Assembly: GCA_022823605.1 (NCBI GenBank)
Contig: JAJEHS010000006.1
Span: forward strand, 531,001-595,000
Source: Paracoccaceae bacterium
GTDB taxonomy: Bacteria; Pseudomonadota; Alphaproteobacteria; Rhodobacterales; Rhodobacteraceae
Length of the DNA: 64,000 nt
Direction of reading: 5' to 3'
Of this stretch, positions 36,278 to 45,330 are shown in pieces (positions within the stretch are counted from its first letter, which is position 1; each line of letters starts with the position of its first letter). The notes under the pieces were generated by a model. The model was not told the origin of the DNA and ran no database searches. It worked only from the letters and a program-made list of their open reading frames with translations. Made by a program: the position numbers and the translations under genes.

Positions 36278-37876
36278 ATGGCTGACGAATTTGATTTCGC
36301 AGTAATTGGTGCGGGCTCGGCAGGTTGTGTACTGGCGAATAGGCTGAGTTCAAACCCCAAAAACAAGGTTGTTCTTCTGGAGGCTGGGATCAGGGATTGG
36401 AATCCCTGGATTCATATTCCCATCGGATACTTCAGGACCATGCACAACCCAAGTGTTGACTGGTGTTTCGCCACAGAGCCCGACCCAGGGGTCAATGGAC
36501 GTCAAATCGATTGGCCTCGTGGCAAGGTTTTGGGTGGGTCTTCATCCTTGAACGGATTGTTGTATGTCAGGGGACAACAGGAAGATTACACCAGATGGCG
36601 TCAAATGGGCAATGCCGGATGGGATTGGGATGACGTGCTACCTTATTTCAAAAGGGCTGAATCCTATGAAGGGGGTAATAATGAGTTCCGAGGGGATTCA
36701 GGCCCTCTCAGCGTATCCAGGATGCCTTTCTACCGACCAATCTGTGATGCCTGGGTCAAGGCTGCCGAGGCCAGCGGATATAAATTCAATGATGACTATA
36801 ACGGCTCGCAGCAGGAAGGTGTGGGCTATTTCCAGATTACGACAAGAAACGGGCGGCGATGTAGTGCTGCCGTTGCCTATCTTAATCCAGTGAAAAGCAG
36901 ATCCAATCTGAAAATCATCACACGGGCCCAGGCAACCCGATTGAACCTGACAGATGGCAAGGCCACTGGCCTCTTCTATCGTGATGGTTCCGGTGCTGAA
37001 AAGGAGATCAGGGTCAATGGGGAAATCGTGTTGTCTTCCGGCGCTATTGGATCCCCACACTTGCTTATGCTATCTGGTATAGGTAATGCTGGGGAACTGC
37101 AAAATGCCGGAATAGAAGTAAACGCTGATCTCAAGGGGGTTGGCAAGAACCTTCAGGATCACTTGCAAGCCCGAGTCGTTTTCAAGTGCAACGAAAATAC
37201 CCTCAATGACGAAGCAAACAGTCTCATAGCCAAAATGGGGATGTTTTGGCAGTACGTTACCTCCCGAAGCGGGGCGATGACAATGGCTGCAAGTCTGGCG
37301 AATGGATTTATCAAGACGGGAGATCATGTCGAGACCCCCGATATTCAATTCCATGTGCAACCCTGGTCGGCTGACAGCGTTGGCAAGGGTGTTCATCGCT
37401 TTTCAGCCTTCACCTCTTCCGTTTGCCAGTTGCGTCCTGAAAGCAAGGGTGAAATCAGGGTGAAATCCACTGATCCGATGGTTTACCCGGAAATACATCC
37501 AAATTATCTTGCTACAGAGACCGATTGCAGAACCATCGTTGATGGGGTAAGAATTGCCCGTAATATAGCTACTCAATCACCCCTGAAGGAGAAGATTTCA
37601 AGTGAGTACCAGCCAGGGGAAGAAGTTCAAAGTTATGATGAAATACTCAATTGGGTCAGAGAAACCTCAACCACCATCTTTCACCCGACAGGAACCTGCA
37701 AGATGGGACCAGGGGACGATGCCGTCGTTGATGAACGGCTTAGGGTCAAGGGCATTAATGGCTTGCGTGTGGCAGATTGTTCCATCATGCCTGAAATCGT
37801 ATCCGGCAATACCAATGCGGCAGCCATAATGATTGGTGAGAAAGCCAGTGACATGATTCTTGAAGAAAACAGGTAG
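36278..37876 (+). CDS. GMC-family FAD oxidoreductase (choline dehydrogenase-like)
   Basis: A 532-residue glucose-methanol-choline oxidoreductase. The Rossmann motif GAGSAGCVLANRL is at 11-23, the GMC signature 1 GRQIDWPRGKVLGGSSSLNG follows, and the C-terminal catalytic segment HPTGTCKMG lies near residue 470. These enzymes oxidise alcohols to aldehydes. It is often labelled BetA, but here it is in an operon with a TRAP transporter, an aminotransferase and a PfkB kinase instead of bet genes, so a different hydroxylated substrate is likely. Confidence 0.9.
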   Translation: MADEFDFAVIGAGSAGCVLANRLSSNPKNKVVLLEAGIRDWNPWIHIPIGYFRTMHNPSVDWCFATEPDPGVNGRQIDWPRGKVLGGSSSLNGLLYVRGQQEDYTRWRQMGNAGWDWDDVLPYFKRAESYEGGNNEFRGDSGPLSVSRMPFYRPICDAWVKAAEASGYKFNDDYNGSQQEGVGYFQITTRNGRRCSAAVAYLNPVKSRSNLKIITRAQATRLNLTDGKATGLFYRDGSGAEKEIRVNGEIVLSSGAIGSPHLLMLSGIGNAGELQNAGIEVNADLKGVGKNLQDHLQARVVFKCNENTLNDEANSLIAKMGMFWQYVTSRSGAMTMAASLANGFIKTGDHVETPDIQFHVQPWSADSVGKGVHRFSAFTSSVCQLRPESKGEIRVKSTDPMVYPEIHPNYLATETDCRTIVDGVRIARNIATQSPLKEKISSEYQPGEEVQSYDEILNWVRETSTTIFHPTGTCKMGPGDDAVVDERLRVKGINGLRVADCSIMPEIVSGNTNAAAIMIGEKASDMILEENR

Positions 37877-37942
37877 AATAACTACACTAAATCCTTAGTC
37901 GAACCGGACACTCATCAAAAATAGTCGCAGGTTATCAGGTTT

Positions 37943-39211
37943 ATGGAGCATTCACTTGCAGAAAGAGCAAGAAAGTCATTCCCGGGAGGAACTCTCGGGA
38001 ATTTTGATGCTGGAGTTTTCATAACAAGGGGTAAAGGCAGCAGGGTATGGGATCAGGACGGTAAGGAATATCTGGACTACCTGATGGGATCCGGACCCCT
38101 GATATTGGGTCATTCTCACCCTGAGGTTATCGATGCTGTGGCTTCCCACCTAGATAACGGTACGACATTCATGGCCAATAACCCAAGTGCACTGGAGTTG
38201 GCAGAAGAAATCATCAATGCTGTAACCTGTGCCGAACAAGTCCGGTTCCTGTCCTCGGGATCAGAAGCGGACATGTATGCCGTCAGGTTGGCCAGAGCAC
38301 ACACCGGCAGGGACAAGATAATCAAGTTCGAGGGTGGTTATCATGGCATGGGTTCTGAAGCCCAGATGAGTTTGGCTCCAACGAAACTTGCCAATTTTCC
38401 ACTAGCAGTACCCGATAGTGCAGGAATTCAGGAATCAATCCGAAGGGATACCCTTGTTGCCCCCTTCAATGATGCCAGTTTTCTTGAAAGCCTTCTGAAC
38501 GAATATGAGGGAGAAATCGCCGCGGTATTCATGGAACCCTTCCAAAGGGTAATTCCTCCAGAGGAAGGCTTTCTGGACTCCGTCCGTGCACTTTGTAACA
38601 AGCATAATGCCTTGCTCATTTTTGACGAAATTGTAACCGGCTTTCGGTTTGCCTATGGGGGTGCGCAGGAAGTCTATGGAGTTGTTCCCGATATATGCAC
38701 CTTGGGGAAAATCATTGGTGGTGGTTTCCCACTGGCGGCAATTACAGGTAAAAAAGACATCATGGACCATTTTGACAAATCCATTGTTGGAAACGACAAA
38801 TGGCTTATGATGATGGGTACATTGTCAGGCAATCCCATTGCTTCCATTGCCGGCTTGAAAACCCTGGAAATTCTTCAACGAAAAGGGTCCTATGATTTGT
38901 TGTACTCCCATGGTGAACGGATAATGGACATCTACAGGAAATATCTGGATTCATCGGGGTTACCCTATCATGTTGTCGGACATCCAACCCTCTTTGACAT
39001 AGTCTTTACCGACAAGACGGTAAAAAACTATCGCGATGTCTTTTTCTCTAACAGTTCAAGAAACCTTATCTTCAACAAGGTTCTGAGGGAATGTGGATTG
39101 TTGAAAACGCCTACCAAATTATACCCCAGCCTGGTCTTGACCGAAGAAGATTTCGAACTGACCGAAGATGCAGTTAGACAGGCCACCGAAGCAATTACTT
39201 CTGTCCATTAG
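37943..39211 (+). CDS. Class III PLP aminotransferase (glutamate-1-semialdehyde-aminomutase-like)
   Basis: A 422-residue class III aminotransferase. The PLP lysine is K256 (TLGKIIGGGFP), D228 in IFDEIVTGFR holds the pyridine nitrogen, and SSGSEADMYAVRLAR binds phosphate. It resembles HemL in the core (GGYHG, MMGTLSGNP), but its setting in a catabolic cluster argues for transamination of an aldehyde, keto acid or amino-alcohol derivative rather than haem synthesis. It is 66 bp downstream of the GMC gene. Confidence 0.87.
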   Translation: MEHSLAERARKSFPGGTLGNFDAGVFITRGKGSRVWDQDGKEYLDYLMGSGPLILGHSHPEVIDAVASHLDNGTTFMANNPSALELAEEIINAVTCAEQVRFLSSGSEADMYAVRLARAHTGRDKIIKFEGGYHGMGSEAQMSLAPTKLANFPLAVPDSAGIQESIRRDTLVAPFNDASFLESLLNEYEGEIAAVFMEPFQRVIPPEEGFLDSVRALCNKHNALLIFDEIVTGFRFAYGGAQEVYGVVPDICTLGKIIGGGFPLAAITGKKDIMDHFDKSIVGNDKWLMMMGTLSGNPIASIAGLKTLEILQRKGSYDLLYSHGERIMDIYRKYLDSSGLPYHVVGHPTLFDIVFTDKTVKNYRDVFFSNSSRNLIFNKVLRECGLLKTPTKLYPSLVLTEEDFELTEDAVRQATEAITSVH

Positions 39212-39250
39212 GATTTAACTTTATTCCATTATACCCAATTGTGAATTAAC

Positions 39251-40189
39251 ATGACGCTATACATTACTGGAGAAGCCCTGATTGATTTTGTCCCAAGGGC
39301 CAATGAAAATGGGGAAACAGCATTCATTCCGAAACCGGGTGGTTCACCCTACAATGTTGCTTTGGCAGCAGCCCGAACAGGCTGTGAGACCTATTTCCTC
39401 GGTAATTTTTCACATGATTTCTTTGGTGACCATCTACTCAACCATTTGCAAAGCAACAATATCAATTGTTCCCTCATTGAAAGAAGTGACCTTCCAACAA
39501 CACTGGCTTTTGTCAGCTATGAGGATGGGGAACCCAGATACGCCTTCTTCAATAAAAACTCGACCAACAAAAACCTTAATCCCGTTCTTGAGAGGAATAC
39601 GGTTTCACCCGGGAGTTTCCTGCATGTAGGTTCAATATCACTGATAGAGCCGCCAGCATCTGACAGAATTCTAAACCTAGCCTCTAAATTGGCTGACAAG
39701 GTCGTGATTACAATTGATCCAAATGTCCGGACCAATCTTATTGATGACCGAGAAAAATGGCTTAGGGAAATCAATCATTTGTTTGGTCTTGCCAGTATTA
39801 TCAAGCTCAGCAACAAGGACCTTGAATTCATAGCTCCAGATTTGGCACCTGAAGAGTTTGCTCATGATTTATTGGATCAAAAAGACAGAATGATCATAAT
39901 CACAGCGGGAGAAATGGGTTGCAACCTCTTCACCCGGAATAATCACATTTCTCAACATGTCCCCAAGGTCAAGGTCAAGGATACTGTGGGTGCAGGTGAT
40001 ACCTTGATGGGTACGATTCATTCCTGGTTGATAAACAAAGGCATCTCTACCAAGGACATGATTCAGAATCTCGACAAAGACCAACTTAGCGAGATGTTGG
40101 AGTTCTGTACGACCGCAGCTGCCATCAATTGCACGCGAAGTGGTTGTAATCCACCCTATCCTGAGGAAATTGAATCTTTCTTAAATTAA
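39251..40189 (+). CDS. PfkB-family sugar kinase (fructokinase-like)
   Basis: A 312-residue ribokinase-fold kinase. The N-terminal substrate region is GEALIDFVP with GGSPYNVALAAARTG. The C-terminal ATP/catalytic motif is DTVGAGDTLMGTI, with catalytic base D250. Substrates in this family are sugars, keto-sugars and sugar acids; fructose is the nearest annotated type. As last gene of the TRAP cluster (39 bp after the aminotransferase) it may phosphorylate a cluster intermediate. It ends 4 bp from the convergent DUF4268 gene. Confidence 0.87.
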   Translation: MTLYITGEALIDFVPRANENGETAFIPKPGGSPYNVALAAARTGCETYFLGNFSHDFFGDHLLNHLQSNNINCSLIERSDLPTTLAFVSYEDGEPRYAFFNKNSTNKNLNPVLERNTVSPGSFLHVGSISLIEPPASDRILNLASKLADKVVITIDPNVRTNLIDDREKWLREINHLFGLASIIKLSNKDLEFIAPDLAPEEFAHDLLDQKDRMIIITAGEMGCNLFTRNNHISQHVPKVKVKDTVGAGDTLMGTIHSWLINKGISTKDMIQNLDKDQLSEMLEFCTTAAAINCTRSGCNPPYPEEIESFLN

Positions 40190-40193
40190 AGAC

Positions 40194-41141
40194 TTATTCA
40201 GATTTCAGAAGTTTTACCCTTTCTCGAAATACCTCATCAAATTTGACAACCAGGTTCTTATGCCACTCAAGGAATTTGGGCCAATGTTCTCTTACATTCA
40301 GGTCTGAGTTATCTTTGAACAACATGATCCTGCTTACATTTGATTCTGGCTGTTCCATCCAAGTCAATATATTCCCTAGTTCACTTTCAATTTCATCCTT
40401 CTGAGAGTGTAATTGGTGATAATATGATTTATTGGAACTAACTCGCAGTTCTATGGCAAGTTTGTTATCTCGGTTTAGAATAAGGCAATTAATATATATA
40501 CCCGCCCTCCCAAGAGGAAAAATCAGGTAATTCCTATGTGTTGGATTTCTAGATTTTGTATTTTTCTTTTCCAATACTATTGCGCATAATTGGCCCCAAT
40601 ATTCTTTTTGAAGGAGTTGTGTTTCTGTAAGTTCTTCATTTTCCAAAGACTTTGCAGCTTTTCCAGCCTGTCTTGACCAGTCATTGGGCTTTGAAATTAT
40701 ATTGAATTTGGGAGCGGGTGGGCTATCGGCAATTTTCCATAATTCGACTTCACAACCGAAAAACTGAACATTATCACCGGTAATTTCATTCAACCAATCC
40801 AAAGTTGCCCGATGCTCTTCCCTGAATTTAGAGGCAATCCAAATTATTGAAACTGCGTGCAATCCAGCTGCATAGGTAAGCAATTGGCCAAGGTGTAAAT
40901 GATCTGTTATTTCTAATTGGTTTTCAATCAAGACCCAACTGTCAGAATAACTGTCTTTGCAAAGAATGTCTGCCCGAAATGGGCCCACCTGCTTTTCCTG
41001 TGCCTCTAATTCAAGATTCATACCCAAGGTGTCTGATAACAAGGAAATGTTTTCTTCGCTAGCTAACCAAGGTGTAAAGTGGCTGGCTTCATTCTCCCAA
41101 ATGGATCTCAAATCCACTCGTTCTAAAAGTCCTAATTCCAT
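40194..41141 (-). CDS. DUF4268 protein with restriction-endonuclease-like fold
   Basis: A 315-residue cytoplasmic protein. The N-terminal half contains a PD-(D/E)xK-like arrangement: D58 in FRADILC and E73-N-Q75 in WVLIENQ, followed by HLHLGQLLTYAAGL. The C-terminal half (about 150-310) fits DUF4268. The expected lysine is replaced by Gln in the ExK position, a substitution seen in some nuclease-fold families, so activity is uncertain. The family is found around restriction and other defence loci, but no methyltransferase or helicase is adjacent here. It starts 78 bp downstream of glpD. Confidence 0.78.
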   Translation of the reverse strand: MELGLLERVDLRSIWENEASHFTPWLASEENISLLSDTLGMNLELEAQEKQVGPFRADILCKDSYSDSWVLIENQLEITDHLHLGQLLTYAAGLHAVSIIWIASKFREEHRATLDWLNEITGDNVQFFGCEVELWKIADSPPAPKFNIISKPNDWSRQAGKAAKSLENEELTETQLLQKEYWGQLCAIVLEKKNTKSRNPTHRNYLIFPLGRAGIYINCLILNRDNKLAIELRVSSNKSYYHQLHSQKDEIESELGNILTWMEQPESNVSRIMLFKDNSDLNVREHWPKFLEWHKNLVVKFDEVFRERVKLLKSE

Positions 41142-41219
41142 AAAATTATCCCAAAATTGCTGTACAATCTATAATCAATTCAAAGACTGGAAAATATCCA
41201 TTCCATAGTGAAACGACCA

Positions 41220-42734
41220 TTATAGTGTCAGATTATTTGTTATCATCCAGGTCTCGAAATCTTCCTTTTCTTTACTAGAAAGAAAAAGACCGTGTTTGGT
41301 TCTTCGAAACAATATATCGTCTGCAAATTTCGCCATTTCATGTTTAGAGAGCCACAATGCCTCCCGTTCATAGAAATTACCACCAAAGCATCTGCCCAAA
41401 TCAGATTTGTCTCTGACGCCATCCAAAATATCCAATGCATCCGTTCCATAGGCTGTACCCAAATGCCTTAGAAGAGGCTCATCCAAAAATTCGTGTTCCC
41501 TTGTAAATTCACTATACCAGCTGTTGAAATCACCTTGGGGAATATCACCCCCTGGGAGGGGTTTGTCGGCTGTCCATGGATTACCTGAATTGGATAGGAA
41601 AGGGTCGAGTATATTCAGGACATCCTCGGCCAGAACCCGGTAAGTCGTCAGTTTACCACCATAGGCAGAAATTATGGGGAGTTTATCGTTGACCATGGTC
41701 ATGTTCAGGTGATAATCCCTTGTTACTGTTGATAAACCCTTTCCTTCATCACGGTCAAAAAGAGGACGTACACCCGAATAGCTGGAAATTACATCATCTG
41801 GGCCAAATTGCCTTGTGAAATGACTGTTCAGAATATCCAGGAGGTAATCCCGCTCTGAAGGTAAAATACTTACTTCCTCAATGGGACCCTCAAGGTCCCT
41901 TTCGGTCGTACCCACAATGGCAAGACCATCAAGATATGGAACAACAAATACAATCCGCTTGTCTGTATGTTGCAATACGTAGGCTTGACTTCCCTGCCAC
42001 CATTTTTTCAAAATGATATGGCTCCCCTGAACGAGCCTTAAATCGTCAGGTCTATTCAAACCTGCAAATTTGCTGGAATTTGATTTCAACCATGGACCTG
42101 TTGCATCAAATAGAATTCTAGCCCTTATTTTTTCCAGAGCCCCGGTTGTCTTGTCCCGGATCGATACAATCCAATGATCTTCTTGCGGCTCAGCACCAAT
42201 AAATTCTGTTCTGGTTCGTATCTCTGCACCATTTCTCTTGGCATCCCTTGCATTCAAAATAACCATCCGGGCATCATCTGTCCAAACATCCCAGTATCCG
42301 TATCCACTTGAATACTGTTCCTTGATTTCAAAACCCTCAGGTGAGGAAATCAGGTCTACCTTATCCGTTGATGGTATCAACCGTCTGCCTCCTAGATGAT
42401 CATAAAGAAATAAACCGGTTCTGATTACCAGGGGATTTCGAATTTTGTTATTGTTTATGAATATAAGCCTCAATGGAAAAGAAATATGTGGGGCTATATT
42501 GAGAATGACCTCTCGTTCAATCAAGGCCTTTCTTACTAGGCTGAATTCAAATTGCTCAAGATATCTCAATCCACCATGAATGAACTTGGTGGTTCTGGAG
42601 GAAGTTCCCTGAGCCAAATCATCCTTTTCACAAAGCATTACCGAAATCCCTCGACCTGAGGCATCCCTAGCGACACCTGCACCGTTTATACCTCCACCAA
42701 GGATAAACAAGTCGAATGTGTGATTTGTGTTCAA
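41220..42734 (-). CDS. glpD: Aerobic glycerol-3-phosphate dehydrogenase
   Basis: A 504-residue membrane-associated flavoprotein that oxidises sn-glycerol-3-phosphate to dihydroxyacetone phosphate and feeds the quinone pool. The FAD motif LGGGINGAGVARDASGRG begins the protein, followed by GTSSRTTKFIHGGLRYLEQ and SGVRPLF, both typical. The C-terminal DAO_C domain is present. The start is TTG with GGAG 6 nt upstream. It is near the glycerol-type ABC transporter but separated from it by the ACP-PPTase-hydrolase genes. No glycerol kinase gene is in the window. Confidence 0.95.
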   Translation of the reverse strand: MNTNHTFDLFILGGGINGAGVARDASGRGISVMLCEKDDLAQGTSSRTTKFIHGGLRYLEQFEFSLVRKALIEREVILNIAPHISFPLRLIFINNNKIRNPLVIRTGLFLYDHLGGRRLIPSTDKVDLISSPEGFEIKEQYSSGYGYWDVWTDDARMVILNARDAKRNGAEIRTRTEFIGAEPQEDHWIVSIRDKTTGALEKIRARILFDATGPWLKSNSSKFAGLNRPDDLRLVQGSHIILKKWWQGSQAYVLQHTDKRIVFVVPYLDGLAIVGTTERDLEGPIEEVSILPSERDYLLDILNSHFTRQFGPDDVISSYSGVRPLFDRDEGKGLSTVTRDYHLNMTMVNDKLPIISAYGGKLTTYRVLAEDVLNILDPFLSNSGNPWTADKPLPGGDIPQGDFNSWYSEFTREHEFLDEPLLRHLGTAYGTDALDILDGVRDKSDLGRCFGGNFYEREALWLSKHEMAKFADDILFRRTKHGLFLSSKEKEDFETWMITNNLTL

Positions 42735-42793
42735 TTATTGCTCCAATATTTTCCTACCTAGGGAAAATCAGGTGGATGGGTTAGGTTTGATTG

Positions 42794-43720
42794 TCAAGCC
42801 TTCAATAGATTATTGGCTTTGAGAAAATCCAGCATGGTTCTTACACATTTCTCTGGCTGCTCCAATTGAAGAAAATGGGTGGATTCAGGTATGAAGTCAT
42901 AGTCCACATTCATTATGTTGTTCAGGTCAAATGACGGCAGATAGGAAAAGGGCAAAAGGGGGTCGGCACCAATGGCTTTTGTCGGGCATTTGAAATGGTC
43001 GAAATCAACAATTACAGAAAAAGACCTTGCATGGTAGATGATCTGGGCTTCATATTCCCTGGGACACCGGAGTTGGTACCCGCTATTCTCCTTGCATTTT
43101 CGAAAAATTGCTCTTGCAAATAAATCCAGGGTTCCAGGTACCATCCGACTAAACCCTGGAAGCCAATCCAATACTTCGACATATTCATCAATACACCTGA
43201 TCCACTCTGCACGATTTCTAGTCATTCGGGCAACTCTCCTGGTTGCTATATCAAACTCAAGAGGATAATTTTCAGGTTTGCAGACTGGCGGATCAAATAG
43301 AATTCGTGCTTCAAGTTCACTCCCATTTGTTGGAGAAAGCAGTGCTGCTAGGGCTGAAACAGAATGGTAAATTCCTATTTTGGGTTTATTGCCAAATATG
43401 ATGTCTATTTCTTCAAGAATTTTGTTGTGATCACTGACAAAGCTTGGAAGATTATGGTTTTTTTGATCACTGATGCTGTTCCAGCCATGATTTCTCAAAT
43501 CATAAACAATGATGTCGAAATCTTTTTCCAGAAGTGACCAAAACGGGTAGTACAAATCAATTGCCAGTCCATTTCCATGGCAAATAACCAACCTCTGACC
43601 CTTGGGGTTGCCGTGACGCCTTAGGAAAATCCTTGCCCCATCCTCCATTTCTGCTTCATGGATCGAAAGAGGTTCTGATACCACCCAAACTTCCGCTGAA
43701 TTCTCCATACTACAGGGCAT
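42794..43720 (-). CDS. Alpha/beta hydrolase with atypical nucleophile elbow
   Basis: A 308-residue alpha/beta hydrolase-fold protein. The oxyanion region HGNG is at 48-51, DLRNHGWN at 74-81, and the candidate nucleophile S120 sits in YHSVSA, where the usual Gly-x-Ser-x-Gly has lost both glycines. The His is H282 (STHFLQLEQPE), and an acidic residue lies between. Thioesterase, esterase or lyase chemistry are all possible. It is 102 bp downstream of the phosphopantetheinyl transferase and 59 bp upstream of glpD, all in one direction. Start ATG 43720 or 43708 cannot be separated. Confidence 0.75.
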   Translation of the reverse strand: MPCSMENSAEVWVVSEPLSIHEAEMEDGARIFLRRHGNPKGQRLVICHGNGLAIDLYYPFWSLLEKDFDIIVYDLRNHGWNSISDQKNHNLPSFVSDHNKILEEIDIIFGNKPKIGIYHSVSALAALLSPTNGSELEARILFDPPVCKPENYPLEFDIATRRVARMTRNRAEWIRCIDEYVEVLDWLPGFSRMVPGTLDLFARAIFRKCKENSGYQLRCPREYEAQIIYHARSFSVIVDFDHFKCPTKAIGADPLLPFSYLPSFDLNNIMNVDYDFIPESTHFLQLEQPEKCVRTMLDFLKANNLLKA

Positions 43721-43822
43721 TTAGATGAATTGCGTTCAAAGAGGGCTTACTCGAATTCCTAAACAGAAAAACCCTTGGAAAACTTATCATTCCAAAATGA
43801 AATATTTCGATAATTTCCAACT

Positions 43823-44566
43823 TCACGGCTGGGTAATTTCCCTAGCATGTGCCAGGGATGCAACAAAATCCCTGTTACCTATGAAATCCAGCTCCCACTG
43901 GATATCAGGCAAATGTGGAAATCTGAATTTTCCCCTTCTTGCCCCCTGCCTCATCCCCTTGGGAATCTCAAATTGGTTTGGGTTCAGGGAAAAGCCTGTC
44001 CCAAGTGCCTTGATCAGGGCTTCCTTAAGTGTCCATAGCCGGTAAAACAGGTTGAGTTTTTCTTTCCCAGAGGCACTTGCCAATTCAGACTGTTCATCAT
44101 CAGTAAATACCATTTGGCCGATTCCCTCCACATTTGGTCTTTCAACAGGAACTTCAAGATCAATACCCAGTTGCCCTTCAGGGGCAATTCCTACCAGACC
44201 ATGATTGCCGCTGTGAGTCAGGTTTACACTGGCATTGGCAAGGGTACCATCAACCAAGGGGATTGGCTTCCCATGGGCATTGGTTTCAAAAGAAAGCTGC
44301 TCATTCCTGCATTTCAGAAAACAACACAAAATCTGTCGCATGGCTGACCGTGAAAGGACAAACTCACGACGAGGCCGGTCAAACCGATACCTGCTCAAGC
44401 GCTCCCTTTCCTTTTGATCAAGCCAAAGCAAGGCTTTGTCCTCGCAATCACCATTGGCAATCAAATCAATATGGACTACGAGGACATCCCTTATCTGGCA
44501 ATATTGCCTTATCCAGGTCACTTCATTTGTTTCAGCTGTATGAAAATCACCTATTGACCCACTCAC
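43823..44566 (-). CDS. 4'-phosphopantetheinyl transferase (Sfp type)
   Basis: A 247-residue two-domain PPTase that moves phosphopantetheine from CoA to a carrier-protein serine. The magnesium/CoA motifs are LGIDLEVPVER and, further on, FYRLWTLKEALIKALGTG (the W/F-KEA signature). I prefer GTG 44566, because GGAGG lies just upstream; TTG 44584 would include that ribosome site in the coding region. The gene follows a free-standing ACP by about 100 bp, a strong hint that this ACP is its substrate. No polyketide or peptide synthetase is present. Confidence 0.87.
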   Translation of the reverse strand: MSGSIGDFHTAETNEVTWIRQYCQIRDVLVVHIDLIANGDCEDKALLWLDQKERERLSRYRFDRPRREFVLSRSAMRQILCCFLKCRNEQLSFETNAHGKPIPLVDGTLANASVNLTHSGNHGLVGIAPEGQLGIDLEVPVERPNVEGIGQMVFTDDEQSELASASGKEKLNLFYRLWTLKEALIKALGTGFSLNPNQFEIPKGMRQGARRGKFRFPHLPDIQWELDFIGNRDFVASLAHAREITQP

Positions 44567-44646
44567 ACAACCTCCAATATTCAAAGCAACTCTATAAAGC
44601 TCCTTAAATCAAATAATTAATTAAATCTATGGTTATGTCACCTGGA

Positions 44647-44669
44647 TTAAATGGAATCCATCCATTTAA
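44647..44669 (-). terminator. Hairpin over the acyl carrier protein stop codon
   Basis: TTAAATGGA and TCCATTTAA form a perfect 9-bp stem with a 5-nt loop, including the ACP stop codon at 44666-44668. No T-run follows on the minus strand, so it is more likely an mRNA-stabilising or attenuating element that raises ACP over the genes behind it. Confidence 0.5.
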
Positions 44670-44884
44670 CTGAGGTGGTTGATCAAGTCTCTCAAAGTTT
44701 TGAAACCAGCTGCCTGATCAGCCGAAATATCCGCCCCGAATTCGCTGTTTACAGCCTTAAGGAAAGCAACGGCATCAATCGAATTGACTCCTAAATCACC
44801 AACATCGGAATCGAGGGCCGATCGGTCGGAAATATTCAATAGACTATTGGCCAAGCCTGCTACACGATCTTCAACTGAACTCAT
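44666..44884 (-). CDS. Free-standing acyl carrier protein
   Basis: A 72-residue carrier protein of the phosphopantetheine-binding family. The attachment serine is S35 in GVNSIDAVAFL, where the common DSL is NSI. Four helices can be placed by the hydrophobic pattern. It differs enough from AcpP (DSLDTVEL) that it is not the housekeeping fatty-acid ACP. AGGAG lies upstream of the ATG. It heads a co-directional set with a PPTase and an alpha/beta hydrolase, but no ketosynthase, adenylation or acyltransferase gene is visible. Confidence 0.87.
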   Translation of the reverse strand: MSSVEDRVAGLANSLLNISDRSALDSDVGDLGVNSIDAVAFLKAVNSEFGADISADQAAGFKTLRDLINHLS

Positions 44885-45330
44885 TTTTTACTCCTACTAA
44901 ATTAATGTTTTAAAATGATTTCGCTTTCAACTTTAACCCCTGGCAATTGAAATTCAATAGAAAACTTTTGCATCGAACCGTGAAAATGTGGGAACCGGCT
45001 TTATTTCACCATGTATCTAAACCAGTTCAAATCGAACCATTCTACTTTCAATCCATATCAAACCAAAATCGTTTCTTTTGGAATGGATAATCCGGTAGGG
45101 CAATACCACACCTCTCCTCTCCGTCTACAAATGTTCGGCTTAAGCTGGCAAGGAGAAAGGGGGGCACGCAATTATATCTCAACCGTACTGTTGACGGTAA
45201 CCCGTTATTTGTTGCAGGAAATGGCTAAGGAAGTTAATTGAGTCCACAACCTAGTCGAGGAGGGGTACAAGGGGCCTCATCTCATAGGTAATTACCGGAA
45301 TTAACCGTGTTCTGACAAAAACTTTAAGGG
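44885..45330. other. 446-bp gap between the ACP gene and glpU
   Basis: This should hold the ACP promoter (minus strand) and the end of the glp transcript. A 76-codon plus-strand frame at 45011-45241 has no ribosome site, no recognised family and runs against both neighbours, so I do not call it. I see no T-run terminator. GGTAATTACC near 45285 is a palindrome. Nothing else is supportable. Confidence 0.5.

Noticed and set aside
44134-44607. A 157-codon plus-strand frame opposite the phosphopantetheinyl transferase
   Set aside because: It is antisense to the PPTase motifs; the histidine/glutamine-rich translation is typical of a shadow.
45011-45241. A 76-codon plus-strand frame in the ACP-glpU gap
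   Set aside because: It has no family match that I recognise and a poor start context, and it is opposed to both neighbours. It could be a decayed gene tail, but nothing shows that.
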